A stretch of DNA of 64,000 bases. Origin: Prostheceraeus crozeri. Its lineage: Eukaryota; Platyhelminthes; Polycladida; Euryleptidae. The position numbers were made by a program, and so were the translations under genes. Position 1 is the stretch's first letter. The number at the start of each line of letters is the position of its first letter. The stretch spans positions 42,315 through 106,314 of the forward strand of contig CAJQUW010008597.1 of the NCBI GenBank assembly GCA_907163375.1, in the 5' to 3' direction. A model generated the notes under the pieces. The model saw only the letters and a program-made list of their open reading frames with translations, did not search any database and was not told where the DNA came from. This document shows positions 44,652-55,079 of this stretch, one piece after another.

Positions 44652-45981
44652 TTAATCTATTCTAGTCATCTTCCCATTAAGAACTTCAATAGAATATTTT
44701 GTATCTTCAAGCAATAAACCATAAGCCATCAATGAAGTTGTGGAATCTTTTTTTTCAATCTTAATTGTTACATCACAACCTATTTAATAATATCTTCAGA
44801 TTGTGCACTTAAATCGAAACAGAAAACAGGATATAAATGTCTCCAATCTCCAGGAGTTAATTGTGGTTCAACTCCAAATTCTATACAAAGATTTCGATAA
44901 GAATCATATCCCTCCATAAATTGATTATTGGTATCATCGAATCTTAATGGATCAATTGGATACCGGGTTTGATTTAATGAAACTTGTAAACTTCGAATTG
45001 TATTAATATGGAAGAGATTATTGTTCTTATCAAAACTTGGAGAATTATTTCTTTAAAAAGTTAGCAATAAATATCTTGGTGTATTCGCAGTTCTAGTAAA
45101 ATGCCAGTTAAATCTTTGTTCGGAAAAAGTTACTGAACTAGCAGTACGCTTTAGAAAATTTACTGGAATTGGTTTGTTAGTATTTAATCTTTTTGCAATA
45201 GCTGTTTCAATCTCTAAACTAGGAGTAATATGCTTAATCCACCATTCAAGTCTATCAATTTTTAAATATGCTTTTTTTCCAGTCTTACCAAAAAAGATTA
45301 ATTCATTATTTGCTGTACGATGAATTATTAATTTAAATTTTAATTGATATGATATTTTGTCATAATCTAAATATCCGAATAATGGAGACAATGACCAATT
45401 TACTGTCTGTTTACTTTTCTTGTTAAATTCACGTCTTTATATGCATCATTATTTGTTTTATTTAAATGTTTTGCAATATTTTCTACATCTTTCGCAATTC
45501 CTGCTGCATCTGTTCCAGCGTGAGTTAAATCATCAACAATTATACCATCATTAGTATCAGGAAACCAACCTTCGATTTCATACTTTTTATTATTTTCACC
45601 AATTGTTACAAATCTAAGCATTGAATCAATTACACCTGGAGAATCACTTATTGTTTCTATATTTTGAGTTGCAACATCTAAACGCATTTGTGTAAATAAT
45701 CTTGGAAAGAAATTATTCTCTAGTGCAATATTATCGGTATCTGGTATTGGTGTTGTAAAATTGGCATCACTATACAAAGAATATTCACAGTGTAAAAATG
45801 AATCAGGTAGATATATATAACTCTGCTGATTATCAACTTCAAAAATTAAATCACCTCCAGTATTTACTCTACTGGAAGATCCGGGATTCATAGCAATTCT
45901 TATATAGTCATTCTTTTTTTGATTATTACTGACGAACGGAGGATCGTCTAATCTAAATTTATTTTCGATAAGCGAAGACAT
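44652..45981 (-). pseudogene. major capsid protein (double jelly-roll, hexon-like), broken
   Basis: The intact first 193 codons (45981-45400) carry FEVDNQQSYIYLPDSFLH, NNFFPRLFTQMRLDV and NIETISDSPGVIDSMLRFV, signatures of the Polinton/adintovirus major capsid protein. Breaks follow: a frame change near 45415-45440, an in-frame TAA at 45053-45055, and a further frame change near 44785-44790. The C-terminal part (YPIDPLRFDD..., GDWRHLYPVFCFDLS) is clear. It would form the trimeric shell unit; this copy cannot. The start is preceded by TTTTTATAAAAATG. Other virion genes beside it remain open, so damage is recent or selective. Confidence 0.85.
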
Positions 45982-46129
45982 TTTTATAAAAAATAATTTG
46001 ACTTTTTGTTTTTCTCACAGACAGAAAAAATTCTGCTAAAATAATTTTACTAAAAAAATTTTACTAAAAAAATTTTGCTAAAATATAATTTTAGAATTTT
46101 ACTAAAAAAATTTTACTAAAAACATAATT

Positions 46130-46720
46130 TTAGAATTTTGCTAGACCAGCTCCGCTACAGCTTTGCTGGTTAGACCGAAGGTTGCTATTAATACCATTAC
46201 CTCTTATTTCTTCAATTGAACGAACCGTAGGTTCAATTGAACGTTTTATGACAACGCCTGATTTCTTCTTATGTTTACTATCAGACGGAGCTCCGCTCCT
46301 CAAGGTTTCACCCCCTACAGCTATGTTAGCAATTTTATTTTTTGTTTCCTCTGAAAGTTTTTTTAAATTTTTTAGTTCTTCAGAATCATTCTTAAGTTTA
46401 CGAATAGTTTCCAGTTGTTTTAATTCGTTTTGAGACTTGACAGCATTTGATATTGCACTAGCTGTACTACCTATAGCAGCTGCTCCTTTTGCAGCAGATG
46501 TAATCAAATCTTTATTATTTTTAATTAAGTTAACGATACTTCCAATACCAGAGAAGATCCCAGCTCCTTCCGTGTGAACGGCACCTGCGGTGCCTAGGAA
46601 CTTTTGTGTTCCGACTGTTTCTCTATTATCATAATGGTACACAGATTTCATAGATGGTTCATGAGCAATTTTTTGATTTGAAGCAAAATGTTTAAGATTG
46701 TGTTTATAAATTATAGGCAT
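46130..46720 (-). CDS. pVI-like virion protein with hairpin-encoded C-terminus
   Basis: An intact 196-codon frame from ATG 46718-46720. The middle (about residues 53-95) is FSGIGSIVNLIKNNKDLITS and AAKGAAAIGSTASAIS, an amphipathic, Gly/Ala-rich membrane-active segment. A coiled-coil-like charged helix follows, then a low-complexity tail. Four GC-rich hairpins (46158-46168, 46222-46234, 46287-46299, 46580-46594) lie inside the gene and are read in frame. A pVI-like endosome-disrupting role is inferred from composition and place. The start is preceded by ATCCTAAAAAATG. Confidence 0.55.
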   Translation of the reverse strand: MPIIYKHNLKHFASNQKIAHEPSMKSVYHYDNRETVGTQKFLGTAGAVHTEGAGIFSGIGSIVNLIKNNKDLITSAAKGAAAIGSTASAISNAVKSQNELKQLETIRKLKNDSEELKNLKKLSEETKNKIANIAVGGETLRSGAPSDSKHKKKSGVVIKRSIEPTVRSIEEIRGNGINSNLRSNQQSCSGAGLAKF

Positions 46721-46831
46721 TTTTTAGGATTAAATTTGACTTTTGGGGAAAAATATCTACGTGTTAAGATTTACGTTTGTGAATGGACAACAACTTCGAG
46801 ATAACTTTATTAATTGACTGTTGCACTTTAT

Positions 46832-47650
46832 CTATTGCGTCAAGCAGCGTGTGATGTACTTTAATTTCTTTTCTATTAACTTGCATTTTCTCCTGATTAT
46901 CTTCAACGCCGTTTTAAGTGCATTTAACTTAATTTTAAGAACATCTAATTGTCTTTTAACAGCATCTAACTGTTCTTTATTTTCTTTAGAGTTTTCTTGT
47001 AAATTTTTCTTTAATTCATTTTCTAAATTGATTTTAAGAGTTTTCATTTTATCAACTTTTTCATTAAGCGAGTTTACTTCATTTATTATTCTATTCATCT
47101 TTTTCATTTGTTGAGTAATTTTAGAACTCAATTCATCAACACTTTTTTGGAATCTAGTTTGTAACTGCTTTAAATTTTTTTTAATTCTTTCAGGAAGTTT
47201 TTCTATTTCATCTTCTAATTGTTCTTTTAACATTTTTATCTGATGTTTATTTTTAATTACAGCAGATTTTAAATTTAAAGAAAGTAATATTAAAATTTTT
47301 GATTGTTCTGAAATCTTTTTAAAAAGTTTTGCTATATCTGCTTCTAGCTCTCTATCCTTTTTATCAAGTTTTAATAATTTTTCGTTTAATGATTTGTCAT
47401 TAAGTTTTAGCAACTTTAATTCATTCATCAGTGGAACCAAAACATCGTTTATATATTTTTCCTTTAAATCATTGATTTGTGTATCAACATATTGTTTATT
47501 TGTTAACTCTGTATTTTGTTGCGGAAGAATAGAAAGATGCAATGGACCAGATAAAACGTCTCCAGTTTTCATGATATAATTTTCTATCTCTATTTCTAAT
47601 TCACGATTATTCGGGATATATGCACCTCCACCAACATTTGGTAACATCAT
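46832..47650 (-). CDS. fibre-like coiled-coil protein
   Basis: An intact 272-codon frame from ATG 47648-47650. After a short N-terminus comes IMKTGDVLSGPLHLSILPQQ and then TELTNKQYVDTQI. This strongly resembles the 'TG-x-(L/M)-x-G-x-L ... NK-x-YVD' module at the base of phage and viral tail-fibre or collar proteins. The remaining 220 residues are a long Lys/Glu/Leu heptad-type coiled coil. It may be a spike or fibre that binds host cells, or a trimeric scaffold. The start is preceded by TTGTTAAAAAATG. It lies at the left end of the leftward virion block. Confidence 0.6.
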   Translation of the reverse strand: MMLPNVGGGAYIPNNRELEIEIENYIMKTGDVLSGPLHLSILPQQNTELTNKQYVDTQINDLKEKYINDVLVPLMNELKLLKLNDKSLNEKLLKLDKKDRELEADIAKLFKKISEQSKILILLSLNLKSAVIKNKHQIKMLKEQLEDEIEKLPERIKKNLKQLQTRFQKSVDELSSKITQQMKKMNRIINEVNSLNEKVDKMKTLKINLENELKKNLQENSKENKEQLDAVKRQLDVLKIKLNALKTALKIIRRKCKLIEKKLKYITRCLTQ

Positions 47651-47725
47651 TTTTTAACAATAAAAAAATAAAATTTTTTCTAATAAAAATAAAAAAATAA
47701 AATTTTTTCTAATAAAAATAAAAAA

Positions 47726-49004
47726 ATGGATAAAGCAAATTTAAAAAAATTATATTCGCCCGCATCATCCTGTTCTTCTTATTCGACGAGATCAACGGGA
47801 TTTGAAAATAAATGTTTTGATAATAATAATAATAATAATCCATGTATAGATGTTAATATTTTATTTCAATTACAAGCCGAAATATTTAGAGAACAGACTA
47901 AAGGTTTACCTTCTATAGAAACTAATTATTGTTTATTTCCAGGTGATCCATTTATTAAATTTATGGATTAAAATTGGATTTGTGGAATTAAATAAAGAAA
48001 ATATGGTTATAATAGGTCATAATAATGTTTATGGTTTTATTAGAGCAGTTTTGCCGATTAGTAATACTGATTGGATAGAAACTAAAATTATTAATTATAT
48101 CAATATTAAAGAATTAGTTAAAAAATTAAAATCTTTTTCCAAAGAAAAAATTAGATTATTTGTTGATGAACAAAATCAATATAACATTCACATAGAGAGT
48201 AAAAAACATAATGAAGAATTATTATGTCAAGTTTATTATAGAGACACAATTTATAAACAAGAAACATTAGAAATGCCGCAAAGATATGATGATGATACTT
48301 ATATAGGTTTATATTCAAACTTAAATATTAGTTTATTAAAATCTTATATAAATGGTTTAGCTCAACAAGAGAAAATTTATATGTGGACTACACCTTATAC
48401 TATTAACAATGACCATAATCATATTCATAATAAACGAACTGAAGGTTCTAGGGCTTTGCCCGATCTTAAAGAATCTTATGATAATAATGATGATTCTGTA
48501 ACATCTGAAAAAGGTGTAAATGGTTAAAAAGATTATAAAAATATTAGTAATTATAAAAATTTATCTAAATTTCATTTTCTTACAATTGAAAATAATAATG
48601 ATGGCATAGTTGAAGATACTGTTAGACAACTATGTGTCGGGTCTACAAAATTTAAATTAGGATTTACATCTAATCAATTTAAAATTTTATCATCTTTAAT
48701 AAAAACTAAAAGTGATTCAGATTATGGTGGTGTTATTAAATTTTCCAAAAGAGATCAAAGACCAATATTTTTCTCTATTATATTATTATCAGATAAAAGA
48801 TGTAATTTAGAATTAGATATTCCAATAAGAGAATGGTATCCTATCATGGAAGGGCATCCTATACCAAAAAGTGTAATTTATGATGATGAAGAAACAATTT
48901 ATGATGATGATGAAGAATCAATTGATGATGATGATGATGAATCAATAGTTAGTGAAAAAAAATTTAAATTATCTTTTGATAAAACATTATATGATGAAAC
49001 TTAA
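47726..49004 (+). pseudogene. unknown acidic-tailed protein of Polinton B, interrupted
   Basis: ATG 47726 opens 81 codons with a poly-Asn run. A frame change near 47945-47965 leads to a long open piece to an in-frame TAA at 48525-48527, after which the same frame stays open to 49004. The middle has IIGHNNVYGFIRAVLPISNT and EKIYMWTTPYTINND; the C-terminus is a long Asp/Glu run. A hairpin-coded stretch (RTEGSRALPD, 48436-48465) lies just before the internal stop and matches peptides inside PolB. No family is recognised. It sits directly upstream of PolB, so a replication-linked role is possible. Confidence 0.45.
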
Positions 49005-49430
49005 TATGATAAAACTTAATATGATAAAACTTAATGTGATAAAGAAAAAAATAACTAAAGAACGTGAAATATATAATAATATAAAATAACACTCAAGTCC
49101 TTGATATTAGAATGTTTATATCTAAAATTAAAACACAAATTTTTTCTTAAATTTTCTCTAAAAAAATAAAAAAAATTGAAAATACCAAGTTTTATTGTGT
49201 CTTATGTAAAAAAAAAGTTGCAAACAAAAAGAAGTTATCAATCTCATTTAAATAGTAAATTGCATTTACAAAATGTAGATCGAGTTGATGAAGGAAATAT
49301 ATTAAAATTAAATAGTTATAAAAACTATCTAGAAACATTGCCTACTGATATAAAAGTTAAAAAAATGTTTGATGATTATTCACATTCGGAATATAAAAAA
49401 GTTTTTAATAGTGAAGATGAGACCCTACAA

Positions 49431-49640
49431 ACCGAAGGTTCTAGGGCTTCGCCCGTACCAGATGGAAGATATTTATTTAGAGATACTGATGAATTTAACG
49501 AAATAGATGAATTTGATGAAGCCGTACACGGGACATCAAAGATGTCTTCCAGGGCTTCGCCATTAACAAATATGAAATATTTATTTAATCAGTCTGTTCG
49601 CGGGACATCGGAGATGTCTTCCAGGGATTCGCCCGTTGAA
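49431..49640. repeat. three in-frame hairpin insertions in polB
   Basis: Unit 1 (49431-49454) holds ACC-GAA-GGT and GGGC-TTC-GCCC. Units 2 and 3 (49532-49561, 49604-49637) each hold GACATC-NNN-GATGTC followed by a GGGCTTCGCCC-like hairpin. All are read as (E/M)(G/S)SR(A/D)SP-type peptides. Confidence 0.85.
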
Positions 49641-51159
49641 CATAATGAAACCGATGAAACTTTTTATAATGTATTAAAAAACTTTTTCAAAATATTTAAG
49701 AAATCTTTCAAATGTTATATGAATGTAGAAGTACTTTATACAAAAAATGGACCTGATGGAATTGCTGAAGAAATAATACAAGGACATTTTACAAATTCGC
49801 AAGAAATTCATAATGTAAATGATATACAACCCATATTTGAATCGATGATACTTAAATTAGAAAATTGTATAATTGAAGCCCAGTTACGTGAATCTGGTTG
49901 GAGATTTGTTAAAATACTATCTAAGAAAATAGTGATTGATAAATATAAAAATAATACTGGTGGTAGTTATGTTCCTTTACCTTTCAGTTCACCACAAATA
50001 ATCAACATAAAAAATGAAGATGATTATTGTTTTCTGTGGAGTATTATAGCACATTTACATCCTGCAGAATATCATAAAGAAAGACTAAGTCATTATAATA
50101 AAGAAGAATACATAAATGAATTTGATCTTTCTGATGGCTTAGATGAATTTCCATATGATTATAATAGGTTAAAAAAGTTTCATAAAAAGAATAAAAATTT
50201 AATAGAAGTAAATGTTTTTGAATTAAATGTGAATTATGTTTCTATTGGTAAAATTACTCCACTTTACTCAGATTCAAAAAAATTTTATTTGAATAATAAA
50301 AATTTATGTCAATCAGAAATAGTATATAATGATAGAGGAAATTACATGCATCATAATATTTTTTACCAAGGAAATATAATATGTACTGAAAAATTTGAAC
50401 TTGTTAAAACACTATCACCAATAATGATTAATCATAATAATTATAAAGGACGTAATTATAATTATGATTATGATTCCGATTATTTATCTTTATCTTTAGA
50501 ATATCAACAAAAATTACAAAATTTAAATGAAAGTTTACAAAAATGTAAAACAGATTATCAACAACAAACAAAAATATTAGTACAAGAATATGACCATAAA
50601 TATGAAAATAAGATAGAAACGATTCAAAAATTAAATGAAGACAATAAAGAATTAAATAATGAAGAAAATGAAACCAATCAAAAAATAAATGAATCTTTAA
50701 AAAAATGTCTACAACAATATAAAGAACAATATGATAAAGAATATAGTTATCAGCTACAAATATTAAATCAAAATTTTCATCGAAATACATTTAATCTTGC
50801 AAAAGAAATTGATGAAACACATGAAATATATCAAGATAAATTTGAAAAACTAGAACAGTCAAAACAACCAGCACAAGCAAATATATTATATTATCAGGGT
50901 CATTTTATATTGTGTAAAGATATTTCTATATTTACAAAAACTTCAGATAATACAAATTTTCCTGGTCTTCAATGTATGACAAGTTTTAGAACTAAAGAAG
51001 AAATGAATAGACATTTGGAGAATTGCCAACAAAATGAAGCAGTCAGAAACACATTTCCAAAAGATGATTATTTAGAATATAATAAATGTTATTTTAAAAA
51101 TAAAGTACCCTTTACTATTTATTGTGATTTTGAAGCATATAATGTTAATATGACACAAA

Positions 51160-51250
51160 ATCGAACGGAAAGTTCCAGGGCTTCACCCGATTCTAAAAAT
51201 GATAATTCTGAAAATGGTACGGGCCAAGCCCTAGAACCTTCGGTTTGTAA
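51160..51250. repeat. pair of opposed hairpin elements in polB
   Basis: GGAA-AG-TTCC with GGGC-TTC-ACCC (51167-51188) lies in forward orientation. GGGC-CAA-GCCC followed by the reverse of the GAAGGTTCTAGG core (51221-51243) lies in the opposite orientation. The two face each other within 90 bp and are read in frame between exonuclease motif I and the next block. Confidence 0.8.
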
Positions 51251-51952
51251 TTATGAAAAAAGTGCAGCTGAACAAAGTAAAGAAAAATATTTATTTGAAC
51301 AAAAACCATTATGTTGGGGAATGTACATTCATTCAAATTATCCTGAATTATTTAAATCAGAATATTTTCAATACTATGGTGAAGATAGTTCAGAAATGTT
51401 TACAAAGAAAGTAGAAGAATTACAAGGTCGCTTTTCACAATTGCTTGAAACAAATATTCCAATGATGCCATTAACAGAAAAAGAAAAATTAAATTTTATT
51501 AATGAAACAAAATGTTATTACTGTGGAAGAGAATTTACAAAAAAATATAAAAATGGCAAAGGTAGATATCTTGATAAGGTAAAAGATCATGATCATCTAA
51601 ATGGATTATATAGAGGTGCAGCACATAATTCTTGTAATCTTAATGCTAATAAATTTAAATATAACTTTGTTCCTCTATATTTCTATAATGGTTCTAAATA
51701 TGATTTCCATCTAGTAATGAAAGATTTATTTTCATCTGAAAAATTACAACAACAACAAATAAATGTACTATGTAAAACAGAAGAAGAATATTTTTCAATG
51801 CAATTAGGTTGCATTAGAATTTTAGATGCATTTAGATTTTTTACTCCTTATTCATTAGATGTTATGGGAAAAACTTTGAAATCTGAACAATGTAAAATAT
51901 TAAATAAATATAATTTAAAACCTTTAAAAGGAATATTTCCGTATGAGTATAT

Positions 51953-51978
51953 AGCCTGCGGCTCACAGTCGAAGACTG
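51953..51978. repeat. double triloop hairpin in polB
   Basis: AGCC-TGC-GGCT and CAGTC-GAA-GACTG in tandem, read in frame. Confidence 0.75.
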
Positions 51979-53857
51979 ATATAACTGGAGATTTTAATTC
52001 TGTGAATAAAATTATGGAAGAAAAACAACTTCCTCCAATAAATAAATTTAAATCAACATTAAAACAATCAAAATTATCTGACGAAGACTATGCAGAAGCT
52101 GAAAAGAATTGGAGAGAGTTAAATTGTAAAACAATGTATGATTATACAATGAAATATCTTCAGATAGATGTATTAATACTAGCTGATCTTTTTGAAAACT
52201 TTCGTGATATGTGTTTAGAATATTACGGAATAGATCCATGTTATTGTTATTCTACACCAGGTTTAACATGGTTAGCAGGATTAAAACATACAAATGTTAA
52301 ACTTAAACATTATAAAGAAAACACATATGATAAATTATTATTTTTTGAATCTGGAATTAGAGGTGGAGTTTCATCAGTTTTAGGTAATAGATATGTTAAA
52401 TGTTATAATAAGAAAGTAAATCCTGATGATTATGGAATAATGAAACCTTTATCTCCAGAAGAAAGTGATCAGTTTATAAAATTGTTTAATCAAAATATAG
52501 AAGGACTTATATCAAATGAAGATAGTCAAGCAGCAGTTGATGAAATCATGAGAGAAAACTATTTGTTATATTATGATTTTAATAGCTTATATTCTTCTTG
52601 CATGATACAAGAATTACCAACAGGTGAAATGTCATGGTGTAATATTCTAGATTATCAAAAAACATATGATGGAAATTATAATCATGGTTATATATATGAA
52701 GTTGATTTAGTATACCCTGATGAAATAAAAGAGAAAACAAAATATTTTCCTTTCTGTCCCGAAAACAAAATTCCCAATATAGAAGATTTTTCAGATTATC
52801 AAAAATCTATAATTCCTAAGAAATACAGACCAACAAAAAAACTTATGTTAACACAAAGCAATAAAGGAAAGTATGTTGTTGAAGGAAGAATGCTAGATTG
52901 GTATTTAGATCATGGAATGATTCTCACCAAAATACATCGAAAACTATTTTATCAAAAATCTAGGTGGTTAAAAAATTATATAGAGTTCAATATTGAAAAA
53001 CGTAAAATAGCTAAAAGAAATAAAGATGATTTTGGAAACGTGTTCTTCAAATTAATGAATAATGCATTTTATGGTAAGACTTTAGAAAATGTGCGTAATA
53101 GACAAAATATTGAAATAGTTTATGATAAAGATAGGTTTCAAAATTTAACAAGGAAACCTACATATAAAAGAACTACTAGATTTAGTGATGAACTATGTGC
53201 TGTACATTTACGTCGAATTAGCGTAAAACATGATAAGTTTAATTTCATTGGATTCACTATATTAGAATTAGCTAAACTATTTATGTATAAATTTATATAT
53301 GATTATTTAGCACCTGCTTATGGCAAAAACTATAAATTACACTTTACAGATACCGATTCTGTTTTCTTAGAATTAACAATACCGTATAATTCTACACTTG
53401 ATGAAAAAATAGATAAAATAAAAGATACCATTCATCCTTCTGATTTATGTAAAGTAAAAGATGAATTAGAAGGAAATGAAGATTTCATAACAGAAGCTAT
53501 ATTTTTAAAATCTAAATGTTACTGTTATGATACAACTAATAATATTAAAACACATAAAACATTAAAAGGAATTTCAAAGGCATCAGTGGCTAATCAAATA
53601 ACATTTCAAGATTATAAAAATGTATTATTTAATAATGAAATAAAAACAGCATGTAATTATAGACTTAATTCAAAAAAACATAACATGTATTTAAAAGAAG
53701 AACATAAATTAGCATTAGATCCATTTGATGATAAAAGAAAAATTTTACCTGATGGAATAACTACTGAACCTTTTTAATTTTCTAATTTCTAAGATAGACA
53801 AATTTGATATATACATAAAATAAAAAAATATTATAACACTATATTTGTATATTTTTA

Positions 53858-54625
53858 TCACTCCGCGAAAATATTTTCTATAACTCTTTCATGAATTTTT
53901 TTATCAATATTAATTGTAATGAAGCCATAATCTTTTGACCAAGCATTGTTACACGATTGTTTAAATTCATCTTTATTTCTTACACATAAATCTCTTAACA
54001 AATCACTTAAGTTTCTTGCATTTATTTCAAATAGTATAAATATATTTGCATTCTTTCTAATAACACTTCCGTCTAATGAATACATACTTTGTGTTAAATA
54101 AAAAACACTACAGTTATTATGTCTACCTCTTGTGAAATAATTTCTCTGAACTGACTGATTTCTATCATTAACGCAATCATCAAAAATTACACAATGTTTC
54201 ATTGTTTTATCTAGTTTACTAGGATCTTGCATATTACCACTATCATCTATTAATTGTATTTTTATATGCTTATTTTTATTAGATTCTACTAACTGATTAT
54301 TTTTTGCTGCTTCTTCACACCACGAACTTATTTCTTCTTCATCTTCAGATTTTTCATATTCTTTGAATAATGAAGCAATTGCTGTTTTTGTAAGATTATT
54401 TTCAAATCCATATTTTAAAAATTGATAGACGGGTTGTTCTGCCGTTGTTGTATAAATTATCAGATTGTTATAATCCAAAAAATTTGGAGTCGTTAAAATT
54501 TTAAATAATAGATATGTTTTTCCACATCCTGATCTTCCGCAAATAACTGATAAAACTTTATTAGATAAATTTGGATGATGATTAAATTTAAGTTTTTTTT
54601 TATTTAATGGAGGTAGTTCACTCAT
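53858..54625 (-). CDS. genome-packaging ATPase (A32/FtsK-HerA type)
   Basis: An intact 255-codon frame from ATG 54623-54625. Walker A is ICGRSGCGKTYLLFK (about residues 28-42); Walker B is KHCVIFDDCVND (about residues 143-154), followed by the sensor-like FYLTQSMYS (about residue 175). The protein should drive DNA into preformed capsids. It is convergent with PolB (80 bp apart) and is the last gene of the right leftward block. The start is preceded by TTTATTAAAAAATG. It is a clean gene without visible damage. Confidence 0.9.
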   Translation of the reverse strand: MSELPPLNKKKLKFNHHPNLSNKVLSVICGRSGCGKTYLLFKILTTPNFLDYNNLIIYTTTAEQPVYQFLKYGFENNLTKTAIASLFKEYEKSEDEEEISSWCEEAAKNNQLVESNKNKHIKIQLIDDSGNMQDPSKLDKTMKHCVIFDDCVNDRNQSVQRNYFTRGRHNNCSVFYLTQSMYSLDGSVIRKNANIFILFEINARNLSDLLRDLCVRNKDEFKQSCNNAWSKDYGFITINIDKKIHERVIENIFAE

Positions 54626-54641
54626 TTTTTAATAAAAAAAT
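54626..54641 (-). promoter_or_regulatory. start-proximal A/T motif ending TAAAAATG (representative site)
   Basis: The ATPase start reads TTTATTAAAAAATG on the coding strand. The same TTAAAAA or TAAAAA string abuts the ATG of genes starting at 44555, 45981, 46720, 47650, 54976, 55886 and 56733. Weaker forms precede 42175, 43994 and 47726. It resembles the TAAAT(G) late promoter of poxviruses and other large DNA viruses, but promoter activity is not shown. Confidence 0.55.
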
Positions 54642-54697
54642 TAATTTTTATTTTTTTTTTATTTTTTGTTTCTAAAGAAGAAGAAAATTAAACTTCT

Positions 54698-54976
54698 CTA
54701 GCTTAGTATTTTCCATGTTTTGCCTTTATCAGTAGAATATCTAAATTGATCATTCACATCTTTGATAACGTTTTGAATAGTGTTAAATGTGGAGAAACTA
54801 GTCAATGCAATTTGATAATTTTTATTTTGTTCCAAATGTAGAATGGGTTCTAAATTACAAGTGTGTGATGAAGTAGTTGTTATAATTTTTAACGTCGTAC
54901 TAAATTTTGATGAACCCAAAATCTCTGTTAAATTTTCTAAATGATTATTAATTTTGTCTAAATCTGCTGAACACAT
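54698..54976 (-). CDS. N-terminal domain of a penton/fibre-like structural protein, short
   Basis: A 92-codon frame from ATG 54974-54976. It contains LEQNKNYQIALTSFSTFNTI and FRYSTDKGKTWKIL, the N-terminal signature of a large Maverick structural protein family that normally continues for several hundred residues. Here a stop follows at once and no continuation is found before the ATPase gene. It is therefore a truncated gene or a reduced form. The start is preceded by TTTTAACTAAAAAATG. Confidence 0.5.
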   Translation of the reverse strand: MCSADLDKINNHLENLTEILGSSKFSTTLKIITTTSSHTCNLEPILHLEQNKNYQIALTSFSTFNTIQNVIKDVNDQFRYSTDKGKTWKILS

Positions 54977-55037
54977 TTTTTAGTTAAAATTTTAAATAAA
55001 TATTTTTTATAAAAAAATTAAAAACAACAACATATTT

Positions 55038-55079
55038 CAGCTACGGGCGAAGCCCTGGAGGACATCAGAGATGTCCGGT
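55038..55079. repeat. hairpin element at the 3' end of a gene, inverted orientation
   Basis: GGGC-GAA-GCCC (55045-55055) and GACATC-AGA-GATGTC (55061-55075) form the reverse-oriented equivalent of the two-hairpin units inside polB (49532-49637). It overlaps the stop region of the neighbouring gene. Confidence 0.85.

Larger units (their letters stand above)
49176..53777 (+). pseudogene. polB: protein-primed family B DNA polymerase (PolB), N-terminus damaged
   Basis: A 1533-codon frame stays open to TAA 53775-53777. Domains: a C2H2 finger split across two frames near 49190-49260; the Maverick N-terminal region with NEDDYCFLWSIIAHLHP, possibly an OTU-like protease; a coiled coil (about 50500-50870); exonuclease motif DFEAYN near 51126; an endonuclease VII-like insert (CYYCGREF ... 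DHDHLNGLYRGAAHNSCN, 51510-51645); and pol motifs DFNSLYSS (52575), KLMNNAFYGKT (53048) and DTDSVF (53348). The expected start has ATT where ATG is expected (about 49174), and a frame change follows within the finger, so expression as written would need a later ATG such as 49363. At least six hairpin insertions are read in frame. Confidence 0.9.

Noticed and set aside
53777-53858. Leftward open frames within polB (for example 50428-50790)
   Set aside because: Antisense of a Lys/Asn/Tyr-rich coiled-coil region; no independent start motif or domain.
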